In this document: positions 36,601 to 51,600 of the stretch, in pieces | How the letters are laid out: every line of letters starts with the position of its first letter | Position numbering within the stretch: the stretch's first letter is position 1 | DNA from: Auanema rhodensis | Taxonomy: Eukaryota > Nematoda > Chromadorea > Rhabditida > Rhabditidae | Assembly: GCA_964057225.1 (NCBI GenBank) | Contig: OZ059894.1 | Location: 14,022,131 to 14,086,130 of the forward strand | Length of the DNA: 64,000 bases | Direction of reading: 5' to 3' | Notes under the pieces: model-generated | The model's input: only the letters and a program-made list of their open reading frames with translations | The model's database searches: none | What the model was told of the DNA's origin: nothing | Translations under genes and position numbers: made by a program

Positions 36601-39600
36601 CCAATCTTCAACTTACTTTTTCCAAAATCATTATCCCTTTGAAAACTTTTTTTATAAACTTGTCGAGATTTGGGTGATCAAGCTCTTCTTTACTTGCACC
36701 TCCTCAATGATGTGCAAGTTTGATAAACTAAAGAAATATTTTTCAACTTTCACGAAATAAAATTCATGAACACTAGAAACTGAAAGTGGGAGGAACTTCG
36801 CAAACGGTTGTTGGCAACGAAAAACGGCAAACTTCCCTCCCATCGAATTTGTTACACTGTCTCCTGCTCAAGGAAAATGATACGAAGAGAAAGAGAGAGA
36901 GCACATAATGAAATACAATGAAAAAGAGAGTGAAAGAGAAATCTTTGATAGTCACAGAGCTGAACAGGAGCTCAATCAATTAAATAATCGTTTGGAAAAC
37001 AATCAAATAGCGATGCCAGTCGCCTTTATAGTAACATTTTCATTTTGATCATCTGTTTATTTCAAAAAATATCTACAAAAATAAACAACTAAAGATATTT
37101 TAATTCAATTCATTTTTTTATTTTTTGCTTAAAATCTTTTCAAACACTTTCTAGAGAATTTCAATGTTTTTCCTCCATTTTTGTATTTCAACAGTCTTCA
37201 AGAATATCCTTAACTCTTCAGCTATTTTCTTCTAAAATCATTTCCCTTTTTCTGAAAAGAAACAGTTCGTCTTCAGAAATCATGGTCTTCAAGTTAATAA
37301 GTCTTCCTAAAAAGGAAAGTGTTTGTTTAGCACTTCACGGACGAACGGTCTCATCTCATGTTCTTTCTTTGCTTCATCTTTTTAATATTCCCACTTCACT
37401 TTCTTCACAGAAACAGATCTCATTTTCATTCTTTTTAACTTGATTTTGAAATAATTTCTATTTTCTTAATTATTCTTTAATTATTACATATAAGTTAAAG
37501 GTTGTAATTACTTTTGGTTAAAGATCATTTGTATTGTTGATGTTTACTTCTTAGACAACTGAAATGATCTATTGAACTGCAAATCACTAGATATTCTAAC
37601 CTTTCTTGCTCAACATCTCTGGAAGATTTTAAAGTTTTGAAAAAAAAGCTTATAAAGCGTCTCGTGTATCATACTCGTTTACTTAGTTTGAAGTTTAACA
37701 TGAACTCATTTCACTATTATATTCTTATAAATTATTATATTTTAATAACTTATAATATAATTAACTATACTATACTATATTTATTATTTTTATTTTAGGT
37801 AGAGAGCACTGCTCGAATAGAGGTTTATCCACTTAGTGCTCCTGACGAACGACTCAGAGATCACCAACTACTCGAACAGCAACAGGTTTCATTTAGCCAT
37901 TATTTTTTTAAATTCATAATATTCTCAAGATATATTGTGAAATTCTCTCAATTTTTCAAAAAATCATCAATAAAAAAAGCTTGACTTTCTAAACGACATC
38001 TGGCTCAAGACCAATGAGTATGTTAAAGTTGTAATAGGCTGAAGATAGGTTGAGCGAGATATCAACAAAAACTTTGCAAAGCAACAGATCCCAAATGTCC
38101 AGAAGAAGAGTTTAGAAATGCGTCAAGCTTTAAAGTTTTAACACAAAAATAATTTGAAGTAATGTGATGACGATATCATTTTCATCTCTCTTACTTTCTC
38201 CCACTCATCTTTTCTTATGCTCTGTATGTATCTCAAAGTCTTACTCTTTTTCAAGTCTATAATAGAAGAAATGATTTGCTCATTGTGCTCTCAAAATGAC
38301 CACAAAATCAACTTGATCATCAAAATTGTTAATCAAAAGCATGTGGGCGGGATCATTTTGCAAAAAAAAGTTTTTTTGTTTACTTTTCTGACGAAATTAT
38401 TTCAAAACTTAATTTTTTTAAATGTCTTGACAGATGAAGAAAGTATATGATGCTATAAAGATGAGAAGAAAAAGTTTAAATAGATAATGAAAATGCAACC
38501 GCTCTCTCTTGTAATTTGAAGTAACATGACGTTCTTGTTTATAAAATTTACGTGTTATATTCAAATATTCAACTAATTATAATATTATTATTATTTTATA
38601 TAATTAAAAATTAACTATATATATATTTAAATAATTTATATTATAAAACAATATTTACAGTTAGAACAGCAACGTCGTTACGAACAAGCCCTTGAAAGGG
38701 AACAGCGTGAGCGACGAGCTAGAGAAGAAGAAAATCGACATATTCGCGAAGAGCAGGTAATTAAAGTTTTATGTTTAAATATTTTTTTATACTTAGTTTT
38801 ACTTTATTTTTCTTTAAATTTTATTGTTATTAATTGATTTAATGATAATCTAGCTCTTTGTTTATATTTTTTTTCTATCTGACCAGCTGAATTTTCATTC
38901 TTTTTGTATCTTTTGCTCTAAATCGCATCGAGCCAGTTGTTAAATATTTAGTAGTTGATCATCCGCAACTGCTGGTGTAACTTTCTAGTTTTTTCTTAAA
39001 TACGATCGTAATCGGTATTTAAGATCTCTTTACTTTAATAGTATTAAACTCAACTAACTATATGTTGCAATTTAAAAATAATAATATTATTTTTAATTTT
39101 CAGGAGCGTCTGCGACAGCTTTTCGAACGAGAACGTGCTGAGCGTGAACGCTTAGAACGTGAACGCAGACAAGAGGTTGAAAAGAGATCACGCCAACAGG
39201 AGGTTATCATTTCGAATAATATTTTAAAACTTGTAATAATCATTCTTTAAAGGATTCTCAGCCTCATCTTCTTCAATTCCATCAATCGGAACAGCCCAAT
39301 TGGCGACAGCAGCAGCAGCAACAGCCAGTTCAACAAGTTCCTCAACAAAGTTACAGTAAGAATATTCAAACGACTATTATGTAAAATGAATATTTCTAGA
39401 TATCTTCCGAGACGGTGGACGGCCGATAGAGCAGCAATATCGCCAAGTTCCTCAACAACCTCAACAACCTCAACAACCTCAACAACCTAAACAATATTAT
39501 TATCAACCAGCTCAAAATCAGCAGGTAAATTATAATATATATATGTTGTGTACTTTTTATTCATTATTTCTTCAATAACAGTTGTTGATGATGATCAAAA

Positions 39601-42600
39601 TTAACTTGTGTAATGGCATTTGGTGAGAGAGAAAGAGAAAATCATTTGAATTAAAGGTGTGATAATGTGAAAGCTCTCATTTTTTGAAATTGAAAACATT
39701 TTTTTTCTAACTTCCGGTCGTTATAGAACAATAGATTCTTATACTTATGACAATGAACTTCATGAATTTTGTCAATAAAAATTATTTTTACATTATGAAA
39801 ATCTGTACTTTCTTATTTTTTTTTACTTTCAGCAGATTTACGCTAACAGATATAATCAACAGCTTGAATTTAATAATCCACAGCAGCAGCAGCAGCAGCA
39901 TCATCAAGCTTATCATCATCAGCAGCAGCAGCAACAGTACAATATGGCCCCAACTACAAGAAATCAGGTAATTTTCAGAATTGTTTTTACATCTTTGCAT
40001 AATAATAATATGAAAATGTGTATGTAAATCTATATTTCTAGACCGTAGTCAGCAACGGAGTTTCTAATGGAGTTCAGAAAGCAGCAAACGGAGTATCAAA
40101 ACCAGCAGCAGTATCTCCAGCCCCCCCTCAAGGAACATCAAAGGTATGTCTTTATCTTCATCAAATTTATTATTATATGAAATTAATCTAAAGATATATA
40201 CTATGTGTGTTACTTTGCAATATTTCAGACGCATCTTCACGGAGCAGCACTTGTGCAGTCGCGTCCACCACAATTCATTGTTCAACCACAGTCAGTAGCA
40301 GCAAAGGCTGGGGAAACAGTCGTATTCTACGCTAAGGTTATAATATTTCTGAACAATCTTTTTATTGTTTTGAAATATTTAGGCAGCAGGCGTTCCAATT
40401 CCAACTATTGAATGGACTAGATCTGATGGCAGCATTATTCAACCAGACGCTAAGAGACGCATCGAAAGCAGCAACGATGGCTCATCTCGATTAATAATTG
40501 AAAAGGTTTCTTTTTGAAAAAAAAAACTTTTTTATAACTTATTCTTTACGTTCAGGCTGATGGTCATGATGCAGATACATACGGATGTGTTGCAAGAAGC
40601 CCCGGTGGTGGACTACAAATCCGATTTTCCCTTAATGTTTTACGTAATGCTTCAGAAATTATTTTTTTGCGAATTGAATTTTACGATGTTCAGAAGCCAA
40701 ATCCCCTGAAGCTCCAGAATTCACTGGTAAATTCCAATCAACGACAGTGTATGAAGGAGATGCAGTAAAACTGTACTGCAAAGCCAAAGGAGAGGGAATC
40801 TCATTCAAATGGTTCAAAGATAATGAAGAAATCGGCAGTGGTGGTCCATTTAGGTACATTTTCATCTGTCATCTATAACATCTATATTTATGAATTTACA
40901 GCATTGATAACAAAGGAACTGAGACTACTCTTCAAATCCAAAATTGTACTCTTAGTGAAGGAGCTTGGTATCGATGTGATGCTACTAATAAGCATGGAAC
41001 AACTACTCTTAAGGTTTTTTTCAAAATCAATGTGAATATTGATATTCGGAATTTACAGGGACGTGTTGTCGTTCAAAGCCGACAGAAGTTTAACGGACCA
41101 GCTCATAGAGAGCAGATCACTCTGAGAAAAGTAGATCGCCGACAAGCAAGGTTAAACATAACTTAATCTTTCATCATTTATCTTAAATAAATTTTCAGAA
41201 CTCCTGTAAACATGATGCCTGATGCGACCCAGTCGAAGGCTCCTCCGAAGTTCGAAGGCCAGCTGCCTGCTCTCAACCTCATCGAGGGTCAAACAGCAAG
41301 ATTTGAACTTAAATTCTCGCCATCAGATGACCCTAATCTTAAGGTATTTCATAAGGAATATTGAAGTAATTATCTGAATTGTCTTTTAGATTGCCTGGCT
41401 TCATAATGGAAAAGCCCTTCTTGCCTCTTCACGTACGGTTACCGTTTCCGATTTCGGAATCGCCGTACTTGAAATCAATCCAGTAACTGTATTTGATCAA
41501 GGAGAATACACTGTAGTTGCTGTAAACCCAATAGGTGAAGATAGATCTTCAAGTACTATTAGTGTCATTGGACATGGATCAGTACAGCAGCCAACTTTGG
41601 GTAATAACTTTGGAACTGCTTATCAATCCCGCAGTCCACAGCCACCAGCTGGTGTGCAAATGGGTAATAAAACCAAATTTCAATATTTTTTAAATGAATA
41701 TATCTTCAGATCTTCCAAATTTCCATTCTGATCTCCGATCATATGAGTTATTTGAAGACCAAAATATTCATTTGGAGACAAAATTGACTCCAATAACTGA
41801 TCCAAACTTAACAACTGTTTGGTATTTAAATGGAACTGAATTGATTAAAAGTATATTAACATATAATTTAATTAACTATATTAACTATTTCTTTACAGGT
41901 GATCGATTAATTCAAACTCTCCGACATGGTTTTGCCACACTTGATGTCTTGAATGCTCGTAAAGAGGATTCTGGTGTCTATACTTGTCGAGCCATCAATA
42001 AACTCGGTGAAGCTGAAAATCAAGCTACTGTCATTGTTCATCGTAATTTTTAAAATGATCATAATATTATCATATTCAATATTTATTTAGCTCAACATGA
42101 TTTACAAAAAACTGAGTCAAATCTTGATGTTGATGATGTGAGAGAAATTCAATTCACCCATTCACAACAGGATTTAACACCAAAATTCGTTACACAGGTA
42201 TGTGCTATATCAATAAATCTAAAATATGAATTTATCTAAATTATAGTTACAACCATTCAAATGTGAACAAGAACTTGGAAGATCATTCTTCGAAGCTCGT
42301 ATTCAACCAATCAACGACCCAACTGTGAGAGTTAGTTGGCTTAAGGATGGTCATGCCCTACCTAATGCTAACAGAATTCAGGTTCTTTTTGATTTCTAAA
42401 ACATTATTTATATTTCATTTTCTTTGTAGACTTTCCATAACTTTGGTGTTGTATCTCTTACACTCCACCCTACGTATCCTGAAGATGCTGGTACTTACAC
42501 TTGTGTCCTCTTCAACTCCCATGGACAAGCTCAATCTTCTGCTGAACTTGCCACACTTTCTATGGCACCTTTGGTCATTGATTCTCGACATGAAGAGAGT

Positions 42601-45600
42601 CTACCTATCATCGGATATCTTGATAGTCATCAAGTAAGTTAAACAAAAAAGCAAAACAATGAAGCCCACGGCCGGGATCGAACCGACAATCTTCTGATTA
42701 GAAGTCAGACGCCTTATCCATTAGGCCACGCGGGCTACAATGTTATTCGTTCTTATACCACTGTGGATGAATTTGTTACATGATCATTATTTTAGGTTCA
42801 TATTGGACCACAAGCTGTTGAGAGACCAGAGGAATCTCAATCATTAGAGCCACCTCGATTTGTTAGACCTCTACCAAGCAAAATTGAAGTGAGTCTTGAT
42901 ATGCTATACTTCAATAGGAAATTTTTGTTTATTACTCACGTAATTTCATTTTAGGTCAAGGAGAACGAGTCAGTTCACTTCGAAGCTCGTGTTCAACCAG
43001 CTAATGATGTGAAAATGACCGTTGAATGGTCAGAATCACTTTGAATATTTCTTGAAATTCGAAACTTTAGGTATCACAATGGCGCTCCTTTACCTGCTGC
43101 TCATCGTTTCCGCCCAATGTTCGATTTTGGCTATGTAGCTTTAGATATTCTCTATGCGTATTCTGAAGATAGTGGAACTTATACCTTAGTTGCTCGTAAT
43201 GAGTTAGGTGAAACTAGATGTGATCTTGAATTGGTAGTTGGAAGCGACCAAGTTCTTTTCCTTGATCCTCATCATCCAGAAGGTTTAGAAAGAATCAAGG
43301 TTTGTCATCGAAAAGTTGTATCCTCATGATAAAATGAACAATATTCAGGAACTAGAGCAAGATCGTCGTCAGGGTATTGCTGAAATTGAAGATAGAACCT
43401 GCGATGCTTCGCCTAAGTTCTTAGGAGAATTGAAGGATGCTGAACTTCGTGAACATCAAGACATCCATCTTGACTTACGTGTTACTCCTGTTCATGATCC
43501 AACAATGGAAGTTGAATGGTTTGTCAATGGACGTCCAGTAACCACAGGAAGTCGTGTGAAAACTCTCTATGAGTTTGGATTTGTTGCTCTTGATATCAAG
43601 GGAGCTATTTCCGAAGATTCTGGAGAATATTCTGTACGTGCTCGTAATGCTCTAGGTGAAGCCATTCGTCAGTGTCGCATCACTGTTACACGTAAGAAAT
43701 TTATTTCTCGCTCTCTTATAAGAAAGTAACATATTTTCAGCCGAAGGGGCTATTCTTTCGGAAACTCAGCATGAGGAATCTTTGGGAAAAATTAATTATC
43801 TCGAAAATCAGAACAAGTATGGACGTGTTGACATGGAAGAACGTGGACCAGATATGGCTCCTGTCTTTGTGGTTCCACTTGCAGCTGATTTCGGCCAAGT
43901 TGAGGAAGGAGAGCCAATTCATCTAGAATGCCAAGTAAAGCCTATCAGTGATAACACCTTGAAGATTACCTGGCTTCGTAATGGTGCTCCAATTCCCCAT
44001 GGACATCGCTTCCGAACATTCTATGATTTCGGCTTCGTATCCCTGGATGTCTTAGGTTTCTATGCTCAAGATAGCGGAACTTATACCTGCCGTGCTGAAA
44101 ATGCTCTTGGAGCTGTGGAAACAGCTACAACTGTTAGCTGTGCCCGTAAGTTGCATTTATTTCCAAAAAAAAAAGAAAAATGTCCTTGTATATAGTTCAA
44201 TCCTGTTTTTCTGATTCTTGGGTAACTTAATACATTAGCTTTTTGTGCCTTCTGTGTTCAGCTTTTCTATTTGATCATGAACATTCTTATGTCGCCACCT
44301 TCACCTACCGTCTTATTGTCTTTTCGACTTATGACCACATACCTATCTCATGTCCTCTCTACTATTATTATTCTTCTTTTCAGTCTCTCATTGTTTCTAT
44401 TTTCTTTTTATTTCTGTATTTCTCTAAAATCTCTCTTATTATCTTAACACAAACACTCTCTTTTTTCCTTTTTCTCTTTTACGTTCTCAAGGTATTCCAA
44501 CTTCAGCTTTGAGACTTTTCATTATTTCAACAAGCATTCAACGCCAAGTTTTACTCTTTTGAAATATTTTAATTTTCTCTAGTAGGAGTAATATTGTTAG
44601 ATTCGAAGCAAATTAGAAGTTATTCCCTAGTTATCAATTCAAATATTCTAAATATTTCTGATATTCAACTATATTGACATAGCTTAATTCATTATTATAT
44701 TTATTTCTAATTTTAAAAAAAAATGAGTGAACGTCCATCTATATATGGGCCTATCCCCTTTAATCATATTGCTAAAGGACACCAAAAACCACAACAAACA
44801 AAAATGGGACTACTCAGTCTTTCCTCTTCAGCTAAGGATGCTATTCTTGGTCAAGTTCAACATCCTAAAAGTTACGCTCGCATCCAGCAGATTGAAGCTC
44901 CAAAGCCTAAACCACAAGATGTTCCTGAACTTCCTAAAGAGGTAATTTTTCAAAACACATTGCCTCCAGCAAGATACTGATAACTTTTTCTCTTTTATGA
45001 GTACGTTAATTAATTATTACATCTACATTGTTCCAGGCACCCAAATTTGTGAAGCCTCTTGGACCAGAGATCAAGTGTGTTGAAGGTGATAATGTGTATT
45101 TAGAAGCACAAATTACTCCCACGGATGACAATTCTCTTACTGTAAGTAAAGTTAAATTAAAAAGCTGTCAAACGAATAATGAAACATCATATACTACTAT
45201 GACTTGATGAGCAATAATTTACCCGAAATTGTTTGCTTTTTCGACCAACATACATCTAATAGCTTATGCTAACATCTAGCTTCTAGCAATCAAATAGAAA
45301 GAACAATTAATGTTTTATTATGATGTTTGATTTTTAAAAATTATTTTATTTTCTTTAGTATGAATGGCAAGTTAACGATAAGCCATTAATGAAAGCTCAT
45401 CGTTTTGTACTTTCACAAGATTTTGGATATATTGCATTGAATATCTTGTATTGTTATCCAGAAGATTCAGGAAAATATACATTGATTGTTAGGTATCGTT
45501 TATAATCTTTTTTCAAATTTATTATTTCATTTTTTTAGAAATTCATCTGGAGAAGCTCAATCTTCAGTTGATATTGACTGTCGTATTGATGGATCTGATG

Positions 45601-48600
45601 TGAGTATTTGATTTGAAAATGAAAATTAAGTTTTATTTTTCAGTTGGCTGCTTCTTTCCATCCTAACTCATTGCAACGTATTCAAGAACTCGAAACACCA
45701 ATTCAAAGAGCTGAAGATGCACCTGAACGTGCTAAAGAAGCTCCAGCTATTGTTAAGGTAAGTAACAACAGTAGTTCGGTACGTTTATTCCGATGTTTTA
45801 GCCTTTGCCACCAAAAATTGACACAGTTCATGAGTCACAAACACTTCATCTTGAAGCTCAAGTTACTCCAATCGATGATAATACTCTTAGAGTAAGTAGA
45901 GTTATAACAAACTATAATGAATAATAATTCTGATTACAGTACGAATGGCTTTACAATGGAAATCCACTTAAAGCTTCTTCTCGTTACCGTATCTTGAATG
46001 ATTTCGGATTTGTATCTCTTGATATTGATTACGTCATCTCAGAAGATGCTGGAAAGTACACTCTTGTTGTTTCAAATGATGCAGGTAGAAATTCAATTTC
46101 AATGGGAATTTAAATCAAAATCTATTGTAGGACGTGCTGAAACTTCAACTGAATTTGATATTGAGCGATTAAAAACCATTCTTAGCGACACTGCTCATCC
46201 TGAATCACTTAAACGTATTCGTGAGATGGAACAACTTCAACCAGCTAAGCCAAGTGGTATGTTATAATCCGCAAAAATATCAAAAAAGTATTTCTTTAGA
46301 CGATGATGCTCCTCCTGAGCCTCCTGTTTTCACTCAACAACTTAGTGGTCCCACTGATGTTCTTAAGGAAGGACAAAGCGTTCATATGGATTGTGTTGTT
46401 CAACCAATCAATGATCCATCTCTTATCGTTAGTTGTCATTTTCCTTTGAGTTTTATTGCAAATTTCTGTTAGATTGAATGGTTCTGCGAATCTCGTCCAT
46501 TGATGTTTGGATCTCGTATCAGAACTATTCACGATTTTGGATATGTTGGACTGGAATTCCTTCATATTCATCCTGAGGACACTGGAACTTATATCTGTCG
46601 TGCCACTAACCGTGCAGGAACTGCTGAGACAAGCTTCAGTTTGGAATGCCGTGCTCGTCGCAACATTTATCTCGATACTCAACATGAGCAATCCTGGGTT
46701 AAGATTCAAGAGATTGAAAACCGTGAACTTCAACGTGAACCAACTCCTGAACTTACATTCCCACCCCCAACCTTCACTGAACCACTCAAGGTATATTCAA
46801 TATATCAAATTATTAATCAAGTGCTTTCATTCAGAACGTTGATGAAGCTGTTGAAGGAGATTCTATCCGACTTGAATGTCGCCTTACGCCAGTCAATGAT
46901 CCAACTATGAAGGTGGTTTGGACAAGAAATGGACAGCCACTTCCAGAAGCTTCTCGGTTTATGCCAGCTCGTAACTTCGATTATGTCAACCTTGATATCT
47001 TATCTTGTTATGGTGAAGACTCTGGAGTTTATTCTTGCAAGGTATTTGAGCTTGAGCTTATAAAGTCTTTCAACTTTTATTCTTTAAGGCTGTTTCTGCA
47101 TTTGGAGAAGCTGTTACATCATGCACTGTTAAATGCCAATCTACTGAATCATTGCTTCTTGGAACTCAACATGAACAATCCTGGAACCGTGTTCAAGAAA
47201 TTGAAAATCGTCGTCCATTGGAGAAAGTTTATGAAGAAGCTGAGAAGGTTGCTCCTAAGTTTGTTGTTCCATTGGCTGGATCAATGGGAGAAATCCCTGA
47301 AGGTGCACCAATTCACTTGGAATGCCAAGTCGAGCCAACCAACGATAACCAGCTTACTGTCCAATGGTTCCACAACGGAGCTCCATTGGCTAACGGACAT
47401 AGATTCAGAACCACATATGACTTTGGTTATGTTGCTTTGGATATCCTATATGCATTTGGACAAGATACTGGAGAATGGAAGTGTGTCGCTCGTAATGAGC
47501 TTGGTGAAGCTGAAACTGTCACCTCTTTCAACATTCTTCCACGTGGAGTCATTTATACCGATTCTCAACATCCTGCCAGCTGGCAAAAAATTCAAGAGCT
47601 TGAAGCTCCCAAGCCAGGTGCTGCTGAAGTTCCAGATCGTGAGCACGATGCTCCTAAGTTTGTTGAGGACATGGACTCTTTGGAGCGTATTGAATTCCAA
47701 CCTGCTCACTTCCAAACTCGTGTAACTCCTATTGAAGATCCAAACATGAGAATTCAATGGATGAAGGACGGACAACCATTACATAACAGCAACAGGTTCA
47801 AGCTTACATCTGATTTCGGATACGTTGCATTGGATATTGCTCACACCGTACCAGAAGATGCTGGAACATACACTGTTGTTGCTTCCAATGATAAGGTATG
47901 ACTCAAATAAAAATTTTTCAATTCAATCTTTTACTTTATAGGGACAAAGTGAAGTTTCTGCTACTCTATCAGTCAGAGCTAACGCTTCTATCATCAATGA
48001 TACTCGTCATGAGCAATCTTGGCAGAAGATTCAGCAGCTTGAGGTATATCATTTATTTGAAGCCTTCGTGAACTCTATTAAAAATTTTGTTTAGGCTCCT
48101 CGTGGTCCTGGAGAAGCTGCTCCTGATGTTAAACACGGTCCACCCAAGTTCGTCCGTCCACTGAATAGTGCTGAAGGTGTTGTTGAAGGACAACCAGCCC
48201 ACTTTGAAGCTCAATTCATACCATTCTCTGATCCAAATACCATCGTTCAATGGTTCTTGAATGGAAAGCCATTAGCAGCCTCAAGTCGTAAAATCTTGCG
48301 AAATGATTTTGGTCTTGTTACTCTTGATCTTCAATACGTTCTTGGAGAAGACAATGGTGAATATACCGTTGTTGTACGTAACAGTGAAGGTGAAGATCGT
48401 ACTGCTGGTAAACTTTCTTGTACTACTCGTGAAGCTATTCTTGGAGATACACAACATGCTTCATCTTGGCAAAGAATTCAAGAGCTTGAAGCTCCACGTG
48501 CTGCTGCACCTGAAGCTGATGGTCCTGTTTATGACAAGCCAACCTTCATTCAAGCTCTTCAAAGTGTTGAGAACGTTGCTGAAGGCGGATTTGCTCTTCT

Positions 48601-51600
48601 TGAAGCACGTCTCATTCCAGTAAACGATCCTTCCATTATTGTGCAATGGTTCTTCAATGATGCTCCATTGTGTGAATCGAATTGGATCGCTACCAGCAAC
48701 GATTTTGGATGTGTTAGTCTTCGTATTGCTCCAGTTCATGCTCGTCATACCGGAGTGTATTCATGTAAGGCTGTGAATAAGGCTGGAGTAGCCGTATCCA
48801 GTGCTAGCATCTCTGTTCAAGGAACTGAAGGAATTTTATCTGATAGTGCTCATCCTAACTCTCTCGCTAAGATCCGTGAGATGGAAGCTATCGACAAGTA
48901 TGCTCGTTTGGATGCTCCTGAACGTGAATTTACCAAACCTCAATGGATTCAAGGATTTGAGAACTTTGACAACGTTGGCGAAGGACAATCTGTTGAGCTT
49001 CATGGTTTAGTTGAACCCTCTGGTGATCCAAATCTTCGCATCGAATGGCTTTTCAATGGACAGCCTTTGATGAACGCTAACCGTTTCCGTCAAGAATACG
49101 AATTTGGTAATGTCATCCTCACAATCGTTCATGTACTTCCACATGATTCTGGAGTATACACTTGTCGTGCTTACAACTTACTTGGGGAGGCTGTTACTAG
49201 TGCCAGCGTAAAGATTGAAGGCTATGAGAAGATTCTTTCTCAATCTCAGCACCCTGTCTCATGGCAAAGAATTCAAGAGCTTGAAGCACCTAAAGAGATT
49301 GAAGAAATTGAAGAAGTCGTTCAACGTGAGAAGCCAGTGTTCCTCACTCAGCTTGAATCCGTTGAAAACGTTCCTGAAGGAACACCAATTCATCTTGAGG
49401 CCACCTTCCAGCCAGCTCGTGATCCAAAGCTCAAGGCTGTTTGGCAGAAGAACGGTCAAAACCTTGGTGCATCCCAACTTGTTCAAACCAAGCACGAGCT
49501 TGGCTGGGCAACCATGGATATTCTTTCCGCTAACGAAGATCATAACGGAATTTACACTCTCACTATCAGCAATGAAGAAGGTGAAGCCGTTAGCACTGCT
49601 TCTATCAAGATTGAAGGATCTGGAGCTATTCACAGTGCTACTCGTCACGAAGAATCTTGGAGACGAATTCAAGAAATCGAAGCACCTCGTCAAAAAACTC
49701 CTGATGAACTTCCAACTGTCTTTGAAACTCCAGCCATTGTTTCACAAATTGCAGATCAAGAATGCAATGAAGGTGATCATATTCATTTCGAAGCTCAGAT
49801 TACACCAATCAACGATCCAAAACTTTTGGTTCAATGGCTTCGAAATGGACAACCACTTGGAAATGGATCAAAGTATTCCATCGGACAAGATTTCGGAATC
49901 TGTATGCTAGACATTGCTTACACCTATCCAGAAGATGAAGGCGTTTACCAGCTTCGTGTTGTTAATGAGGCTGGAGAAGCTGTTACTTCAGCTACCCTGA
50001 AGTGTCATGCTAAGGATTCCATTCTTGGAAATACTCAACATGAGGAATCTTGGAAGAGAATTCAAGAACTTGAAGCTCCAAAACCCAAGATGGAAGAGAT
50101 GGAACCAACTCCAAAGGGACCACCTAAGTTCCTTCAACCAATCGTTTCACCAGGAAATCTTTTCGAATGTCAACCTGCCCACTTTGAAGCTACCGTTGAA
50201 CCTGTTGATGATAACACCATGGAAATTCAGTGGTTCCTCGATGGAGCTCCAGTTGCTGCTTCATCTCGTGTAAAGATGATCAATGACTTTGGATGGGTTA
50301 TTCTTGATATCAACCAAACTGAAACTCGTGATTCTGGTGAATGGAAATGTGTTGCAAAGAATGCTGCAGGACAAGCTGAATGCTCTGCTTCTTTGCAAAT
50401 ACAAGGACGTGAAAATATCGCCTATGACTCCCTTCAGCCTCAATCACTCGACAGAATTCGAGAAATTGAAGCAGAGAAACCAGCTGCTCCTGAAGCTGAA
50501 GCAACAGTATATTCTGCCCCACAAATTGTTCAGCAGCTTTCCGTACAAGGTGCTGTTGAAGAACAGGGTGCTGCTCATCTTACAGCTCAATATACTCCAG
50601 TTGAAGATCCAACAGTTAAAGTTGAATGGCTTCGTGATGGACAGCCATTGCCTCATTCAAATCGTTATCGCCAAGTTTCTGACTTTGGATTTGCTGTTCT
50701 TGATATTCTTCATTTAATGGCTCACGATAGTGGTGAGTACACCATCCGAGTGAAGAATGACGCTGGAGAAACAACAAGCTCAACTAGCATTGACGTTGCT
50801 CCAAGCAGTGGATTGATTCTTCATCCACAAAACGAACAGAAAGCACAAGCTGTTGAGCAACTTGAGGCTAGTCTTCGTCGCCGACCTGACGAACAGCCTG
50901 AAGAAACCGAAGAAAAGCTCCCAGTCTTCATTGAGCCTTTATCCGCTCCTGTTGACTGCTCTGAATCTGATCGTGTTCACTTCACTGCTAAGTATGAACC
51001 CATCAATGACAACAAACTCCAAATTCAATGGTATCTTGATGGCCGTCCATTAAAGACTGGAAGCCGCGTCAAGGCTATCAACGATTTCGGAATCTGTGTT
51101 CTCGAAATTTCTCCCGTTTACCCAGAAGATAGCGGAGAATATACCTGCCGTGCTATTAACCGTGTGGGAGAAGCTGTTACAACTACAAGAATTAACTGCT
51201 TACCAAAAGACACAATCATTAGTAGCTCTCAACTTCCTGAACGTATGGCAGGAGCTGGAGACCGTATTCGTGAACTTGAGGCTCCACGTCCAGCAGCTCC
51301 AGAAGAGGCACCAACTGCTCATGGAGCACCTAAATTTACTTCACAATTGACCTCTCCACCTGAGTTACTTGAAGGCCAACCAGTACATTTGGAAGCTCAA
51401 GTTACACCAGTAGCCGATCCTCGTTTGAAGATTGAATGGTTCTTAAACGATCAACCAGTGAAGCATTCTAACCGTATGAAGATGATTCACGATTTCGGAT
51501 TTGTTGTTCTTGAAATCTCCCCAGCTGAGCCTCAAGATACTGGAAAATGGACATGTCGGGCTACGAACGATCAGGGCTCTGACGAAGTATCAACTGAAGT

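Noticed and set aside
35996-36760. Several 60-93 codon frames inside the 2.4-kb kettin intron
   Set aside because: Low complexity on both strands and no resemblance to known domains; kept only as a possible regulatory patch.
39301-39980. Tandem CAACAA/CAGCAG repeats as a possible CRISPR or satellite array
   Set aside because: They lie in frame in kettin exons and encode Gln-rich protein; there are no spacers.
46296-46733. 145-codon minus-strand frame opposite kettin Ig14
   Set aside because: Antisense shadow of coding DNA, no family match.
49215-49910. 231-codon plus-strand frame overlapping kettin, and similar frames at 47000-51800
   Set aside because: They are out-of-frame shadows of the long kettin exon; the in-frame Ig domains explain the sequence fully.
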